Positions 1 to 10,024 of a DNA stretch of 64,000 nt are shown here, one piece after another; the first letter of the stretch is position 1; each line of letters starts with the position of its first letter. Both the position numbers and the translations under genes were made by a program. Under the pieces are notes generated by a model that worked only from the letters and a program-made list of their open reading frames with translations, searched no databases and was not told the origin of the DNA. The DNA is from Niabella yanshanensis. Lineage in GTDB: Bacteria; Bacteroidota; Bacteroidia; Chitinophagales; Chitinophagaceae. The stretch is from NCBI RefSeq assembly GCF_034424215.1, contig NZ_CP139960.1:2232001-2296000 (forward strand), given 5' to 3'.

Positions 1-706
1 CGCGGGGCATTACCGCAATACTTGATGACGACATTACCCACTTTAAATTGGTAGCCACATCAAACCCTTCCAGACTAAGCACAAATTTGTATTGAAGCTG
101 TTCGGGTATCGACATGTAGGGTTTTACCCATTCATCATACCCGCCCCTGGGACACACATGCCCTAAATCACACAGCGGATGTTCAAAATACATCTTATAA
201 AAAGCGGCCCGGTGGGGTTGTTCCACTGCTCCCCTGCTGATTAGTATATTTTTTTTATTCCCGAAAGGAATTTCATCTTCCACAAACCTGTAATGCCGGG
301 TCCTGTCCAGTTTTAATACGACAGAGTTCTCGTTCGCCTTAACCGGCCTGCTTTTGATGATCGAAGGGGAATCCGGTACATAAGTGATATCGCCAAATAC
401 GTAATTCAACCTCAACTCCGGCTTATAATAAATCAGGTATTCTAAACTATCATGATGATAAGTTGAAAATTTATCGGGCTTCTCCAGCCTCTTAAATGTT
501 TCTATCGCAGGAGCGTCATTGCCTATTGGCGTTATAGTTTCTAATTTGTTGTAATAGTTAACCCGGTCTTTCAAATATTCAATATCGAACTGCGAAATAT
601 CTTTTAATACCGCATTAATATTCTTTCTGCCCCCCAATAACAACCTGGTGTGATTGGAATAGGCATTGAAATAATAAACCGGCTTAAAAGTTTTTTTTAT
701 TCGCAT
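1..706 (-). CDS. Glycosyltransferase family 90 (CAP10-like), 3'-truncated by window edge
   Basis: The minus-strand frame opens with ATG at 706 and runs off the left edge, so about 235 N-terminal residues are visible. The last visible part reads KFVLSLEGFDVATNLKW followed by a Ser-rich turn and IAVMPR, which matches the core of GT90/CAP10 enzymes (LpsA-like sugar transferases acting on LPS or capsule). An upstream segment with NKKNILISRGA and RAAFYKMYF fits the same family. There is no signal peptide, so it is probably cytoplasmic. The start lies 10 bp after the sdhA stop, so it is likely co-transcribed with sdhCA although unrelated in function. Family call from memory of the motif; the sugar donor and acceptor are unknown. 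Confidence 0.8.
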   Translation of the reverse strand, partial: MRIKKTFKPVYYFNAYSNHTRLLLGGRKNINAVLKDISQFDIEYLKDRVNYYNKLETITPIGNDAPAIETFKRLEKPDKFSTYHHDSLEYLIYYKPELRLNYVFGDITYVPDSPSIIKSRPVKANENSVVLKLDRTRHYRFVEDEIPFGNKKNILISRGAVEQPHRAAFYKMYFEHPLCDLGHVCPRGGYDEWVKPYMSIPEQLQYKFVLSLEGFDVATNLKWVMSSSSIAVMPR

Positions 707-716
707 GAACAGGCTA

Positions 717-2693
717 TTACTTATAGTTTCTCTGAGACGGCTTGATCACCTCGTAATCAAGCGGCTCTTTCACCAGCTCCCAGTTACTTTCGCCGTTGTA
801 TTTCCACGCAGCCACGTGCATGAATGCTTCGTCATTACGCAATGCTTCTCCATCTTCTGTCTGGCTCTCTTCGCGGAAGTGACCACCACAACTTTCTTTA
901 CGCTCTAATGCATCTTTGCACATTAATTCTCCCAATTCAATAAAATCGGCTACACGATTGGCCTTATCGAGTTCAGGATTCATTTCGTGGATGCCACCAG
1001 GTATGCGCACATTGCTCCAGAATTCTTTCTTAAGCGCCTGTATCTCTGCAATAGCTTCCGTTAATCCCTGCTCGTTACGCGCCATTCCACATTTCTCCCA
1101 CATGATCTTACCCAAACGTTTGTGGAAACTTTCAACAGACTGCGTCCCTTTGATATTCATCAGCTGGGTGATGCGTGCATTCACCGCGGCCTCCGCTTCA
1201 ACAAAAGCCTTATCTGTAGTAGGTATGGGCTTCACCGCAATTTCATCAGCCAGGTAATTTCCAATTGTATAAGGCAGAACGAAGTAACCGTCGGCCAGTC
1301 CCTGCATCAGTGCAGAAGCGCCTAAACGGTTGGCGCCGTGATCACTGAAGTTGGCCTCACCCAGGCAATACAAACCTTTTACCGAAGTCATCAGTTCATA
1401 ATCTACCCAAACACCTCCCATAGTATAGTGCACCGCCGGGTAAATACGCATTGGGACTTCGTAGGGGTTTTCACCGGTAATTTTTTCGTACATATCGAAA
1501 AGGTTACCATACTCTTCCTTCACCACTTCTTTACCTAATCGTACCAGGGTTTCCTGGTCGGGATTTTGGATACCCTGTTTATTGGCTTCTGTTCTTCCGT
1601 ATTTATTGACCAGGTTATACTTAAAATCAAGGTAAACCGCCTGTTTAGTAGTACCTACACCATAACCCGCATCACATCTTTCTTTAGCCGCACGCGAAGC
1701 CACATCACGAGGTACCAGGTTACCGAAGGCCGGGTATCTCCGCTCCAGGAAATAATCTCTTTCTTCTTCAGGTATATCGTTGGCTTTGCGGTTATCATTT
1801 TGCTTTTTAGGCACCCAGATACGACCATCATTTCTCAGTGACTCTGACATCAGTGTCAGCTTACTTTGGTGATCGCCCGAAACAGGGATACAGGTGGGAT
1901 GAATTTGTGTAAAGCAAGGGTTCGCAAAATGCGCACCTTTTTTATGGGCTTTCCATGCTGCGGTTACGTTACTACCCATTGCGTTGGTAGAAAGATAAAA
2001 AACGTTCCCGTATCCACCGGAAGCCAGTATTACTGCATGTCCGAAATACCTTTCCAACTGACCTGTGATCAGGTTGCGAACAATGATACCACGGGCTTTA
2101 CCGTCAATCATTACGATATCCAGCATTTCGTGGCGGGTATACTGCTGCACATTACCTAAAGCCACTTGCCTTTCCAAAGCCTGGTAAGCGCCTATCAATA
2201 ATTGCTGACCGGTTTGACCGGCAGCATAAAAAGTTCGTTTTACCTGTGTACCGCCAAAAGAGCGGTTATTTAACAAACCACCATACTCACGGGCAAAAGG
2301 TACACCCTGCGCCACACACTGGTCAATAATGTTTACACTCACTTCGGCCAGGCGATGAACATTAGCCTCACGCGCGCGGTAATCACCGCCTTTGATGGTA
2401 TCATAAAATAAACGGAAAACAGAATCCCCGTCGTTCTGATAGTTTTTAGCCGCATTGATACCACCCTGCGCAGCAATAGAGTGCGCCCTGCGCGGAGAGT
2501 CCTGGAAACAGAAAGCCTTTACCCTGTAGCCCAACTCACCTAAAGAAGCGGCTGCAGATGCCCCGGCCAAACCGGTTCCCACCACGATGATCTCTAACTT
2601 TCTTTTGTTAGCAGGGTTTACCAGCTTACAATGACCTTTATAATCATTCCATTTGTCTTCCAACTTACCCTCGGGTATTCTTGAATCAAGCAT
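717..2693 (-). CDS. sdhA: Succinate dehydrogenase / fumarate reductase flavoprotein subunit
   Basis: The 658-residue protein oxidises succinate to fumarate in the TCA cycle and respiratory complex II (or the reverse reaction). The N-terminal Rossmann motif [20 protein letters not shown] binds FAD. The [12 protein letters not shown] segment holds the His expected to carry covalent FAD. The capping and substrate region includes HPTCIP, and [17 protein letters not shown] is the conserved C-terminal active-site block. The length is typical of the Bacteroidota/B. subtilis type rather than the 588-residue E. coli form. It lies 90 bp downstream of sdhC in the same orientation. Unusually, no iron-sulfur subunit gene follows. 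Confidence 0.97.
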   Translation of the reverse strand: MLDSRIPEGKLEDKWNDYKGHCKLVNPANKRKLEIIVVGTGLAGASAAASLGELGYRVKAFCFQDSPRRAHSIAAQGGINAAKNYQNDGDSVFRLFYDTIKGGDYRAREANVHRLAEVSVNIIDQCVAQGVPFAREYGGLLNNRSFGGTQVKRTFYAAGQTGQQLLIGAYQALERQVALGNVQQYTRHEMLDIVMIDGKARGIIVRNLITGQLERYFGHAVILASGGYGNVFYLSTNAMGSNVTAAWKAHKKGAHFANPCFTQIHPTCIPVSGDHQSKLTLMSESLRNDGRIWVPKKQNDNRKANDIPEEERDYFLERRYPAFGNLVPRDVASRAAKERCDAGYGVGTTKQAVYLDFKYNLVNKYGRTEANKQGIQNPDQETLVRLGKEVVKEEYGNLFDMYEKITGENPYEVPMRIYPAVHYTMGGVWVDYELMTSVKGLYCLGEANFSDHGANRLGASALMQGLADGYFVLPYTIGNYLADEIAVKPIPTTDKAFVEAEAAVNARITQLMNIKGTQSVESFHKRLGKIMWEKCGMARNEQGLTEAIAEIQALKKEFWSNVRIPGGIHEMNPELDKANRVADFIELGELMCKDALERKESCGGHFREESQTEDGEALRNDEAFMHVAAWKYNGESNWELVKEPLDYEVIKPSQRNYK

Positions 2694-2783
2694 AATTCAA
2701 TTTATGATTTGAGTTTTATAATTTGAGTTTTACCTCAAATACCACTTTCTTTTTTCAGAACTGTAATACTACCAGGCCTTATA

Positions 2784-3509
2784 TTAACTGATCCAGCCGG
2801 CCAGGAAGCTGATAGGCATTAAAATAAACGCACCACAAACGATGATAGCAAAGCTCCAGCCTACCACGGTCAATATATTGATGTATTTGTGATTAGTTAC
2901 TCCAAACGTACGAAATGCGCTCTGGATACCATGCACCAGGTGCCAGAACAAAGCAATAACACCTAAAATGTATACAACAGAAATCCAGGGGTAACTGGTA
3001 AACTTGTATAACATTTCTCCATACAAATCATGAAATTCTTTAGCGCCCGGAGTGCCCGCGTCAACGATCTGGTGGGTTGACATATCAATATACATCTGCC
3101 CCAAACCGCCGAAACGTGATGGAATCCAGAAATCGATCAGGTGTATTACCAGAAAAATAAGGATGATAGAACCTAAAATACCCATGGCGCGGCTATACCA
3201 TTTGCTTCCCCGGTTACCCATCGGAATAGCATATCCAACCTTACGTTTGCTGCGATTTTGTATCTCTAACGCCAAACCCTGGATAATATGCAATAAGAAA
3301 AACACAAACAAACCGATCTCTAATACCCGGGGCACTACATTGGCACCCATGAAATGTGCTGCTACATTAAACATTACACCTCCGTCGTTTGCCCAGATAC
3401 AAGCATTCAAACCGGCATGAACCAGTAAAAAAGCTACCAGGAAAAGACCGGAGAGCGCCATCGTTATTTTCTTTCCTACACTCGACGTAAATAGTTGAGA
3501 CCAGTTCAT
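2784..3509 (-). CDS. sdhC: Succinate dehydrogenase cytochrome b subunit, membrane anchor
   Basis: The 241-residue protein has about five hydrophobic segments, as expected for the single-polypeptide di-haem cytochrome b of Bacteroidota/Wolinella-type complex II. It anchors SdhA and SdhB to the inner membrane and exchanges electrons with menaquinone. Conserved membrane His residues are visible in LLVHAGLNA, FLLHIIQGLALE, LVIHLIDFW and FWHLVHGIQSAFRTFG, all candidate haem ligands. It starts the sdhC-sdhA unit and has a good -7 box just upstream. Confidence 0.95.
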   Translation of the reverse strand: MNWSQLFTSSVGKKITMALSGLFLVAFLLVHAGLNACIWANDGGVMFNVAAHFMGANVVPRVLEIGLFVFFLLHIIQGLALEIQNRSKRKVGYAIPMGNRGSKWYSRAMGILGSIILIFLVIHLIDFWIPSRFGGLGQMYIDMSTHQIVDAGTPGAKEFHDLYGEMLYKFTSYPWISVVYILGVIALFWHLVHGIQSAFRTFGVTNHKYINILTVVGWSFAIIVCGAFILMPISFLAGWIS

Positions 3510-3537
3510 ATAAGCTAAATCTAATTAGTGAATGGCG

Positions 3538-3572
3538 CAAAAGTAACGCAGAATTATCAATTCCATGACAAA
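3538..3572 (-). promoter_or_regulatory. Bacteroidota-type promoter of sdhCA
   Basis: On the minus strand TACTTTTG (3538-3545) matches the -7 consensus TAnnTTTG exactly, and a TTTG (3569-3572) lies 23 bp upstream as a -33 element, slightly long spacing. It ends about 28 bp before the sdhC ATG. Confidence 0.6.
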
Positions 3573-3684
3573 AAAATGACGGAAACGATTGCGCTGTGGA
3601 ATTTCGATGGTAATGGACACTCCTTCTATTTCACATGCGGAGATGAGGTTATAGTATGCATCCCTGCTATTGAGCAGCACTGCG

Positions 3685-4248
3685 TTACAATAATCTTTTA
3701 CTGATTTGCTCATCTATTTTCTTAAACAGATGATAAGGCTTGTAAGTTCGCCAATTATCCAGGTTCATCAATTCAATAAACTGGTTGAGCCTGGCGTGTT
3801 TAAAATCATACTGGGTTTGCTCCGGCATATTCAGGCATACAATCCATCCATCTTCATCTGAAAGCTCCTCATGCAGCTCTTCGTAATATTCTTTATCGCT
3901 GCTGTGAAAGTTGAGCACATTTTCTGCAATTAATATGAGCTTATGTATACCCTCATGCATGAACACTTCCAGGACATCCCTTTTAAAGGTCATGATATCA
4001 TTTTCTACGGCATCATTCCACTCTCCTATCAATTCAATAACGGCATAGCCCTCTTCATAATCAGCCATCAACACTTTTAAGTAAAGTGTACGGCTGCCAA
4101 AATATTCCCATTGGGGATGGATATAATAATTGTAGATGGTATCTGTATACTCAAACTGGGAGTGCTCTGCACCAAAAAAAGGAGAACGTTCATCCTCCTC
4201 ACTTACGTAAATATGTTGCCAGTTGTAAAAAGGTTCCAGCTCATGCAT
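3685..4248 (-). CDS. Conserved hypothetical acidic protein
   Basis: The 187-residue protein has no signal peptide or membrane segment. It is acidic and rich in aromatic residues. The middle (YAVIELIGEWNDAVENDI, then KLILIAENVLNF) has the alternating strand/helix look of a SpoIIAA/STAS-like fold, but that is only an impression. I do not recognise the family. It starts 150 bp after the GntR gene stop, with a perfect palindrome in the gap, and precedes sdhC by 175 bp, so it may have its own promoter. Confidence 0.6.
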   Translation of the reverse strand: MHELEPFYNWQHIYVSEEDERSPFFGAEHSQFEYTDTIYNYYIHPQWEYFGSRTLYLKVLMADYEEGYAVIELIGEWNDAVENDIMTFKRDVLEVFMHEGIHKLILIAENVLNFHSSDKEYYEELHEELSDEDGWIVCLNMPEQTQYDFKHARLNQFIELMNLDNWRTYKPYHLFKKIDEQISKRLL

Positions 4249-4279
4249 GTCTTGCGATTTTAGCTCCTGATATATTCTA

Positions 4280-4298
4280 TATACAAAGGGTTTGTATA
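4280..4298. promoter_or_regulatory. Perfect 8-bp palindrome, candidate operator
   Basis: TATACAAA-GGG-TTTGTATA is a perfect inverted repeat with a 3-bp centre, 31 bp upstream of the start of the 187-residue hypothetical gene and just downstream of the GntR gene. The position and symmetry suit a dimeric winged-helix regulator, the neighbouring GntR protein being the obvious candidate. No T-run follows, so a terminator is less likely. Confidence 0.35.
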
Positions 4299-4398
4299 CA
4301 TTGTTTAAATCAGTTGCCCGAAAGGTAAAATGATTTACCTGAATCGCAAAGACAGGTCAGCAATCTGCAGGTTTTTAGCCCGCTGTTAACAGTCTGCA

Positions 4399-4695
4399 TT
4401 AATTCATACCTACTCTTTCAGAGACAAAATACCCGTCGCCCTTTCTTTTTTCAACAATACCTTCACGCCTCAGGTCGCGGTAAGCCCGCTCTACCGTTGC
4501 CAGGGAAACCACATTGGTTTTACCAATTTCACGGGCGGAGGGGAGGCGTATGCCCTTTTCTATTTGTCCGCTGACAATAGCTTGTTTGATTACCTGTTTT
4601 ACCTGCAAATACAGGAATAGTTTGGATGAGGTGTCGACGTCAATATCCAATTGAACATCAAATGTCATTCTTCCGTTTTTAAAAATCGTATTCAT
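4399..4695 (-). CDS. Short GntR-family transcriptional regulator
   Basis: The 98-residue protein consists almost entirely of the GntR winged-helix domain: SKLFLYLQVKQVIKQAI, GIRLPSAREIGK, VSLATVERAYRDLRREGIVE and the wing KGDGYFVS. It has no effector-binding or aminotransferase domain, which is shorter than the usual YtrA subtype (about 120 residues). It probably represses a nearby promoter. It starts 28 bp after the stop of the SGNH esterase gene, so they may share a transcript. Alternative starts are unlikely because the domain begins near residue 20. Confidence 0.85.
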   Translation of the reverse strand: MNTIFKNGRMTFDVQLDIDVDTSSKLFLYLQVKQVIKQAIVSGQIEKGIRLPSAREIGKTNVVSLATVERAYRDLRREGIVEKRKGDGYFVSERVGMN

Positions 4696-4723
4696 ATATG
4701 CATCGCTTTAATTAAGTACTGAT

Positions 4724-6043
4724 TTAATTACCGTCAGGTTTGGTAGCATCTCTTCCCGGACTTTCAGGCCAGTAGAAGCTGTCATAAGCATCCGGTTGGG
4801 TAGGATCGAATAATGGCTCGGTGGCTTTAATTTCTTCGGCCAGATCCAGTTTGGCGTCTCTGACACCTTTCAGGATCAATTTGGCTACTTCATAGGCTCC
4901 AAAAGGTCTGAAATGTGTGTTGTCGGCTATGGCTTCGGCCCTGCCGGGAAAGGCTCCGGCCGGAAAATGGGCAAAGGCTAGTAAAGAAGGCTGCTCTCCC
5001 ATCGATTCGAAAAGTATTTTACTCATCGCATTCAGATCGATCAGCGGAACATTTTGTTCCAGAGCCGTTTGCCTTACAGCGGCAGGATAATCACCCAGGG
5101 TTTCTACAATCCTTCCCTGTTCAAATCGCCGGCGTTGTACAGAAGTCACCAAAACCGGGTGACCGCCTTTCTTTTTAACTTCACTTATAAAATATTCCAG
5201 ATCTTTTTTATAGGTAGTAAATGCTCCTACTCCTGCTCCTTTTTGTTTTTGATCGTTATGCCCAAATTCCACCAATGCATAGTCTCCAGGCTTCATCAGG
5301 CTCAACATTTTGGCAAACCGGCGTGCCGCAATAAAACCGCTCAGGGTTTCCCCCGACTCTGCGAGATTGACGATCGCCACTTTGCCGGGTTTAAAAAAGT
5401 AAGGGAACATCTGCCCCCAGGCCGAAAAAGGCTCGCCGGCTCCATCTACTACCGTTGAATTACCAGCCAGGAAAACAGACACTGCTTTTTTATTGGGCGT
5501 AATTTCTATGGCGTTGATCCTGGGTTGCGTGCTGTTAAATTCCAGCGTAAGCTTATTGTCCCAATGCAGGTACCCATATTCTCTTGATTTCAGGCGTACT
5601 TTATTCCTGCTGCCGGCAATCAGGCTATCGCGGATATTTACAGTAAATTCTACCAGCTGGTGTTTTCCTTTTCCGGTTTGCAGGCGATTGACAAACATGC
5701 GCCTGTTTTCGGCGCGAATCGCCACATCAGAAACACCCTGGTCGTCTCCAACCCATACTTTCACATTGTAGTTACCTTCGGGTAGCTTTACAGAGAAATA
5801 AAACGGCTGATTGCTGGTGAGAAATCCGTCGGTAAGCGCTGCTTTTCCAACGGATTGATTGGCCACTACTTTTGTCCCCAAATCGATCCCGTATCCCAAT
5901 TCCTGGCTGAACACAGTTTCAGGCAGCACTTTTAAAAAACCCTTTTCAGCTTTTCCTTTTCCAAAATCAAACCTGAGGCTTTGGGCATGGCTAACAAACA
6001 GGCCCGCCCATATCAACATCGTTATTACAATCGTTCGTTTCAT
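4724..6043 (-). CDS. Secreted SGNH/GDSL esterase, rhamnogalacturonan acetylesterase type
   Basis: The 439-residue protein begins with a signal peptide (MKRTIVITMLIWAGLFVSHA). Residues about 20-180 form a beta-rich accessory domain starting RFDFG, typical of Bacteroidota CE12-like enzymes. The SGNH domain follows: block I GNSTVV with nucleophile Ser196, the Gly block NLAESGETLSG, the Asn block EFGHNDQ and the Asp374-x-x-His377 block (DNTHF). Such enzymes remove acetyl groups from pectic rhamnogalacturonan or related glycans in the periplasm or outside the cell. It lies downstream of a hybrid two-component regulator, which may control it. The exact substrate is not readable from sequence. Confidence 0.85.
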   Translation of the reverse strand: MKRTIVITMLIWAGLFVSHAQSLRFDFGKGKAEKGFLKVLPETVFSQELGYGIDLGTKVVANQSVGKAALTDGFLTSNQPFYFSVKLPEGNYNVKVWVGDDQGVSDVAIRAENRRMFVNRLQTGKGKHQLVEFTVNIRDSLIAGSRNKVRLKSREYGYLHWDNKLTLEFNSTQPRINAIEITPNKKAVSVFLAGNSTVVDGAGEPFSAWGQMFPYFFKPGKVAIVNLAESGETLSGFIAARRFAKMLSLMKPGDYALVEFGHNDQKQKGAGVGAFTTYKKDLEYFISEVKKKGGHPVLVTSVQRRRFEQGRIVETLGDYPAAVRQTALEQNVPLIDLNAMSKILFESMGEQPSLLAFAHFPAGAFPGRAEAIADNTHFRPFGAYEVAKLILKGVRDAKLDLAEEIKATEPLFDPTQPDAYDSFYWPESPGRDATKPDGN

Positions 6044-6174
6044 ATTTTCTGACTTCCGGCAAACCCTCTCACCTGGTATGGTTCTTTTTGATGGAAAAAG
6101 TCACTCGGATTTACAAGCAATTTTTATTGATTATTTCCTTACCGAAGCTAGTTTACAAAACAGTTTTGGGGCAC

Positions 6175-6232
6175 TTGTATCGTACCAAAAAATCGGCATT
6201 TTGATACAACCGATACTTGAATCGTATTGATA
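6175..6232. promoter_or_regulatory. Cluster of GTATCG/GATAC repeats upstream of the esterase gene
   Basis: The 278-bp gap between the esterase and the upstream regulator gene (6044-6321) contains TTGTATC (6175-6181) facing GATACAA (6203-6209), then CGATAC and a further ATCGTATTGAT within 25 bp. The repeats lie 130-190 bp before the esterase start. They may be binding sites for the adjacent AraC-type output domain. The rest of the gap shows no gene. Confidence 0.3.
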
Positions 6233-6321
6233 ATCAATAAATAATACAAAAACAGTAAAAAGTAAGGGAACGACCTGAAATAAGAGATCTGGAACTTGCC
6301 CCGGAGAATAACAGGTAAGAA

Positions 6322-9300
6322 TTAATCCGTTTTAGAGCTTTGGCTGTACTTTTTTGGGGTGGTACCGTATTGCTTTTGGAACATCCGGGTAAAACTGGTA
6401 GCATCAGCATATCCTACCGTATAAGCAATTTCCGTCACCGAATGCTGCCCCTGCAACAGCATTTCGGCGGCTTTACTCAAGCGAATGCCGGTGACAAACT
6501 CGTGTACCGACTGATTGGTAACTGCCTTTATTTTGCGGTATAGCTGGGTACGGCTCATGAACAGTTGGCCCCCCAGCCATTCTACGTTCACCTCGGCTTC
6601 GGACATATGCTCTTCCACCAGCCGTGTGGCTTTGGCCAGGAATGACTTATCAGCAGCAGTTAGCCCTACCGGGTTAGCATATGACTCGGGAGATTGGGCA
6701 AATAATTGTCGCAATTGCGCGCGGCTGGCGATCAGGTTTCGTACCCGCACCTGTAGCAGCGGCATACTGAATGGTTTTACGATATAGGCATCGGCTCCTG
6801 TTTCATAACCTTCAGCCTCATATTGGTCAGATTGCCGGGCAGTTAGCAATATTACCGGGATATGGCTTGTTTTTTCGTCAGATTTTAACTGCCTACACAT
6901 TTCCAAACCATTCATGCCCGGCATCATAATATCACTGATAACCAGGTCAGGAATATCAGATATTGCTTTGCCTAAACCTTCAATGCCATTCGATGCTTCC
7001 AAAATCGTGTACTCACCTGCCAGATTTTGCCGGATATAATTGCGGATATCGTCATTATCTTCAACTACCAGTACGATAGAACGCTCTGCAGCTGTTGCCG
7101 GCTCAGCAATAGGTTGCTCTTCTAAGGGGCTCAATTCTTCATGAAAAGGAGTGTTAGAAAGAGTCGACACATTTGCATCTGTCTCCAGGTTAGTTAACAG
7201 CAAGGTAAAAATTGTTCCGGTGCCGGTAGTACTGCTCACGCTGATCGTTCCTTTATGCAAGGCTACCAGTTCCCTGGTAAGAGACAACCCCACCCCGGTT
7301 CCGGCATGTTGCTGCGCACTCTCCACCTGAAAAAAAGGATCGAATATCTTATCCAGTTTATCTGCCGGAATACCCAGGCCGGTATCGGTCACTGTTATTT
7401 CAACCAATTCCGGTGCCTCGCTGTTGGCTGCCACATTCACAGAAATAGTTCCACCGGCCGGGGTGAATTTAAACGCGTTAGATATCAGGTTATAAAGGAT
7501 CTTGCCGGTAACATCCTGATCAAACCCTAGTTGAATAACCGAAGGTTCTGCAATCACTTCAAACTGTATATTTTGGTCCTCAGCCTTAAAACTAAATGCA
7601 GCCGCAGTGTTTTTTACAAATGCGACCAGATCCTGTCGCACCGGTTGCAGTCTCATTTTTCCCGACTCTATTTTACGAAAATCGAGGAACTGGTTGATCA
7701 AAGCCAACAAACGCTGCGCATTACGATACATTACATTATAATGTGCCATTTCCTTTTCAGACGCATCCTGGCGGGTTAACAAAGATCTAAGCGGGTCAAC
7801 GATCAACGTAAGAGGAGTGCGAAACTCATGTGATACATTGGTAAAAAAACTTGACTTCAGCTGGTCCAGCTCCTCCGCCTTTTCTGCTTTTAAACGCTCG
7901 GTAAGGATTTGCCGATGGTACTGCTGCCTCACCTGTACAATCCGGACAATGATGTAGATGCCCAACAACGATAACAATGTGTAAATGCTATAGGCCCACC
8001 CCGTTTTCCACCAGGGAGGCAGCACGATGATCTCCAGCGTAGCAGGCACCCGGTTCCAGACCCCATCGCTGTTGGAGGCCATTACTTTTAGCAGGTATTT
8101 GCCTGCTGACAGGTTTGAATAGCCAGCCACCCTTCGGGACGCATCAATGTACACCCAGTCTTTATCCTGGCCTTCAAGCATATAGGCGTATTGATTCCTC
8201 GCAGGGTTGGAAAAATGTAAGGCCGAAAATTCAACCGAAAAGCTTTTATCCTCGTGGGTGAGCGTAATTGTTTTGGCCAAATGTAAAGGGGTGGAAAGAA
8301 TTACCCGGCCGTTAATGGTATCACCCACCTTTACCGTTTTATTCAGCACCTGTAAATTAGTAAAGGTGGTGACGGGCAAAAAAGGGTTATCTATAATTTC
8401 ATCCGGATCGAAATGAACAAATCCCTGTGTAGTGCCATAGTACATTTGCCCTGACTCAAGATCGAAAAATCCCGAGCCGTCCATGAACTCATATTCCTGC
8501 CCGGGTTTCTTGACCGCATAGTTTTGTATATGGCCGGTTTTTATATTAAACTTAGACAGGCCATTCTTATGCGCAAACCACACAAACCCTGGGTCCTGGG
8601 CCATTACCTGTGTTATATAGTGATCGACCAACCCGTCTTTGATCGTGTAGGTTTTTGATGCCCTAGTGTGGGGATTAATGCGGGTCAGCCCATTAGCAGC
8701 GCCCACCCAGATCGTACCTTCGGAGTCTTCTGTTATCGCGTATACCCTTTCATCCGGCGAACGGGAATCGGAAGCCATCGTGGTATACAAAACCGTATCG
8801 ACCCAGGTATTACCAGAAGCATTTCTCTTTATCTGAATTACTCCTGAATATTCTGTGCCAATCCAGAGATTATTTTTTGAGTCGAAAAAAAGGCAACCGG
8901 CTCCCGAACGGCCATATGCAGCAAGTGGCTGCTCTTTTAAAGCCTTTGTCCGGTAATCATATTTAATAACACCATGATAGTAAGAGAACAATAAATCATG
9001 GGTAATCGGATCTTCAGCGATAGCATAAAAGCGACTCTTGCTTTGCTCTACAGAAGATTTGAAATAAGAGGTAACTTGTTTTGTTTTGGGATCGTACTTA
9101 TCCAAACCACTTCTTTTGCCAATCCAGATATGTCCGTTGTTGTCTTTAAGCAGCGCCTTGATGTTTTCATTGGCAAGTTGAGGAGATACATACTGATAAG
9201 CTCCCGTTAGCTTATCCATATAAATAAGGCCGTTGTAATCAGACCCCAGCCAGACGCCCTCTTTATCCACCCACATAGAGCGGATGGCCGTACCCACATT

Positions 9301-9987
9301 AGCCCGCCCCGGTTCATGGATAATTTCACTTTCGAACTTATTGGCATTCAGGTCTGCCTTATTAACACCACCAGCCCGGGTTCCTACCCAAAGTATCCCC
9401 TCGTTATCCCGGTAAACGGAATTGACATTATTATCGTTCAGGCTCCCATGCCCGTCAACGGGTGTTTCGAAATAAATACTCTCTTTACTCTCAGAAAGAT
9501 GGAAAGGACCAATAACATTCCGGATAAAGTCTTTAGAGTGGGTGAATATATCGAGGCTTCTCAATCGGTTGACCGAATCCCTGAAGGGCATGGGGAGCGA
9601 AGAAAGTTTGAAACGGGTGAAATTGTCTGTGGCATAGTTATACCGGCATACTACCTGATTGAAAACCGACACCCATATATCGCCGTTCTCATCTTTATAT
9701 AAATAGTGAATCCGGCTGCTGGAGAGGGAAGTTGTATCGCCGGGTATCGTACGATAGATTTTAAGTGAATAGCCATCATAACGACAAAGACCATTCCAGG
9801 TACCAAACCACATAAAACCGTACTTGTCTTTCACAATCCCCAGCACAGTACTTTGCGGCAGACCATTCTTCGCGGTGATATATTCAAAAGTTACGGGCTG
9901 GCTTTTAGCGGTGGTGATGCAAAACACCATCAAAAGTCCTGTTAATATGCCCCGATAAACAGCCATGGGCGATGAATATACGAACAT
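6322..9987 (-). CDS. Hybrid two-component system sensor/regulator (HTCS)
   Basis: The 1221-residue one-protein phosphorelay has, in order, a signal peptide, two-component propeller repeats (IWVGTRAGG, FVWFAHKNGLSKF and similar) to about residue 560, a Y_Y_Y domain, a membrane segment near 660-690, HisKA with SHEFRTPLTL (phospho-acceptor His720), an HATPase_c domain, a receiver domain with phospho-acceptor Asp1019 in ISDIMMPGMNG, and a C-terminal AraC helix-turn-helix. In Bacteroidota such proteins sense an oligosaccharide in the periplasm and activate a polysaccharide utilisation locus. The downstream esterase suggests a pectin-derived ligand. An internal Met eight codons in also gives a good signal peptide and may be the true start. 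Confidence 0.95.
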   Translation of the reverse strand: MFVYSSPMAVYRGILTGLLMVFCITTAKSQPVTFEYITAKNGLPQSTVLGIVKDKYGFMWFGTWNGLCRYDGYSLKIYRTIPGDTTSLSSSRIHYLYKDENGDIWVSVFNQVVCRYNYATDNFTRFKLSSLPMPFRDSVNRLRSLDIFTHSKDFIRNVIGPFHLSESKESIYFETPVDGHGSLNDNNVNSVYRDNEGILWVGTRAGGVNKADLNANKFESEIIHEPGRANVGTAIRSMWVDKEGVWLGSDYNGLIYMDKLTGAYQYVSPQLANENIKALLKDNNGHIWIGKRSGLDKYDPKTKQVTSYFKSSVEQSKSRFYAIAEDPITHDLLFSYYHGVIKYDYRTKALKEQPLAAYGRSGAGCLFFDSKNNLWIGTEYSGVIQIKRNASGNTWVDTVLYTTMASDSRSPDERVYAITEDSEGTIWVGAANGLTRINPHTRASKTYTIKDGLVDHYITQVMAQDPGFVWFAHKNGLSKFNIKTGHIQNYAVKKPGQEYEFMDGSGFFDLESGQMYYGTTQGFVHFDPDEIIDNPFLPVTTFTNLQVLNKTVKVGDTINGRVILSTPLHLAKTITLTHEDKSFSVEFSALHFSNPARNQYAYMLEGQDKDWVYIDASRRVAGYSNLSAGKYLLKVMASNSDGVWNRVPATLEIIVLPPWWKTGWAYSIYTLLSLLGIYIIVRIVQVRQQYHRQILTERLKAEKAEELDQLKSSFFTNVSHEFRTPLTLIVDPLRSLLTRQDASEKEMAHYNVMYRNAQRLLALINQFLDFRKIESGKMRLQPVRQDLVAFVKNTAAAFSFKAEDQNIQFEVIAEPSVIQLGFDQDVTGKILYNLISNAFKFTPAGGTISVNVAANSEAPELVEITVTDTGLGIPADKLDKIFDPFFQVESAQQHAGTGVGLSLTRELVALHKGTISVSSTTGTGTIFTLLLTNLETDANVSTLSNTPFHEELSPLEEQPIAEPATAAERSIVLVVEDNDDIRNYIRQNLAGEYTILEASNGIEGLGKAISDIPDLVISDIMMPGMNGLEMCRQLKSDEKTSHIPVILLTARQSDQYEAEGYETGADAYIVKPFSMPLLQVRVRNLIASRAQLRQLFAQSPESYANPVGLTAADKSFLAKATRLVEEHMSEAEVNVEWLGGQLFMSRTQLYRKIKAVTNQSVHEFVTGIRLSKAAEMLLQGQHSVTEIAYTVGYADATSFTRMFQKQYGTTPKKYSQSSKTD

Positions 9988-10024
9988 CCTGTTACCGAAC
10001 CTTGGTTCTAAGCGGCCCGGGGAT

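Noticed and set aside
3525-3713. 62-codon minus-strand frame upstream of sdhC
   Set aside because: It overlaps the end of the 187-residue gene and covers the sdhC promoter; no family resemblance.
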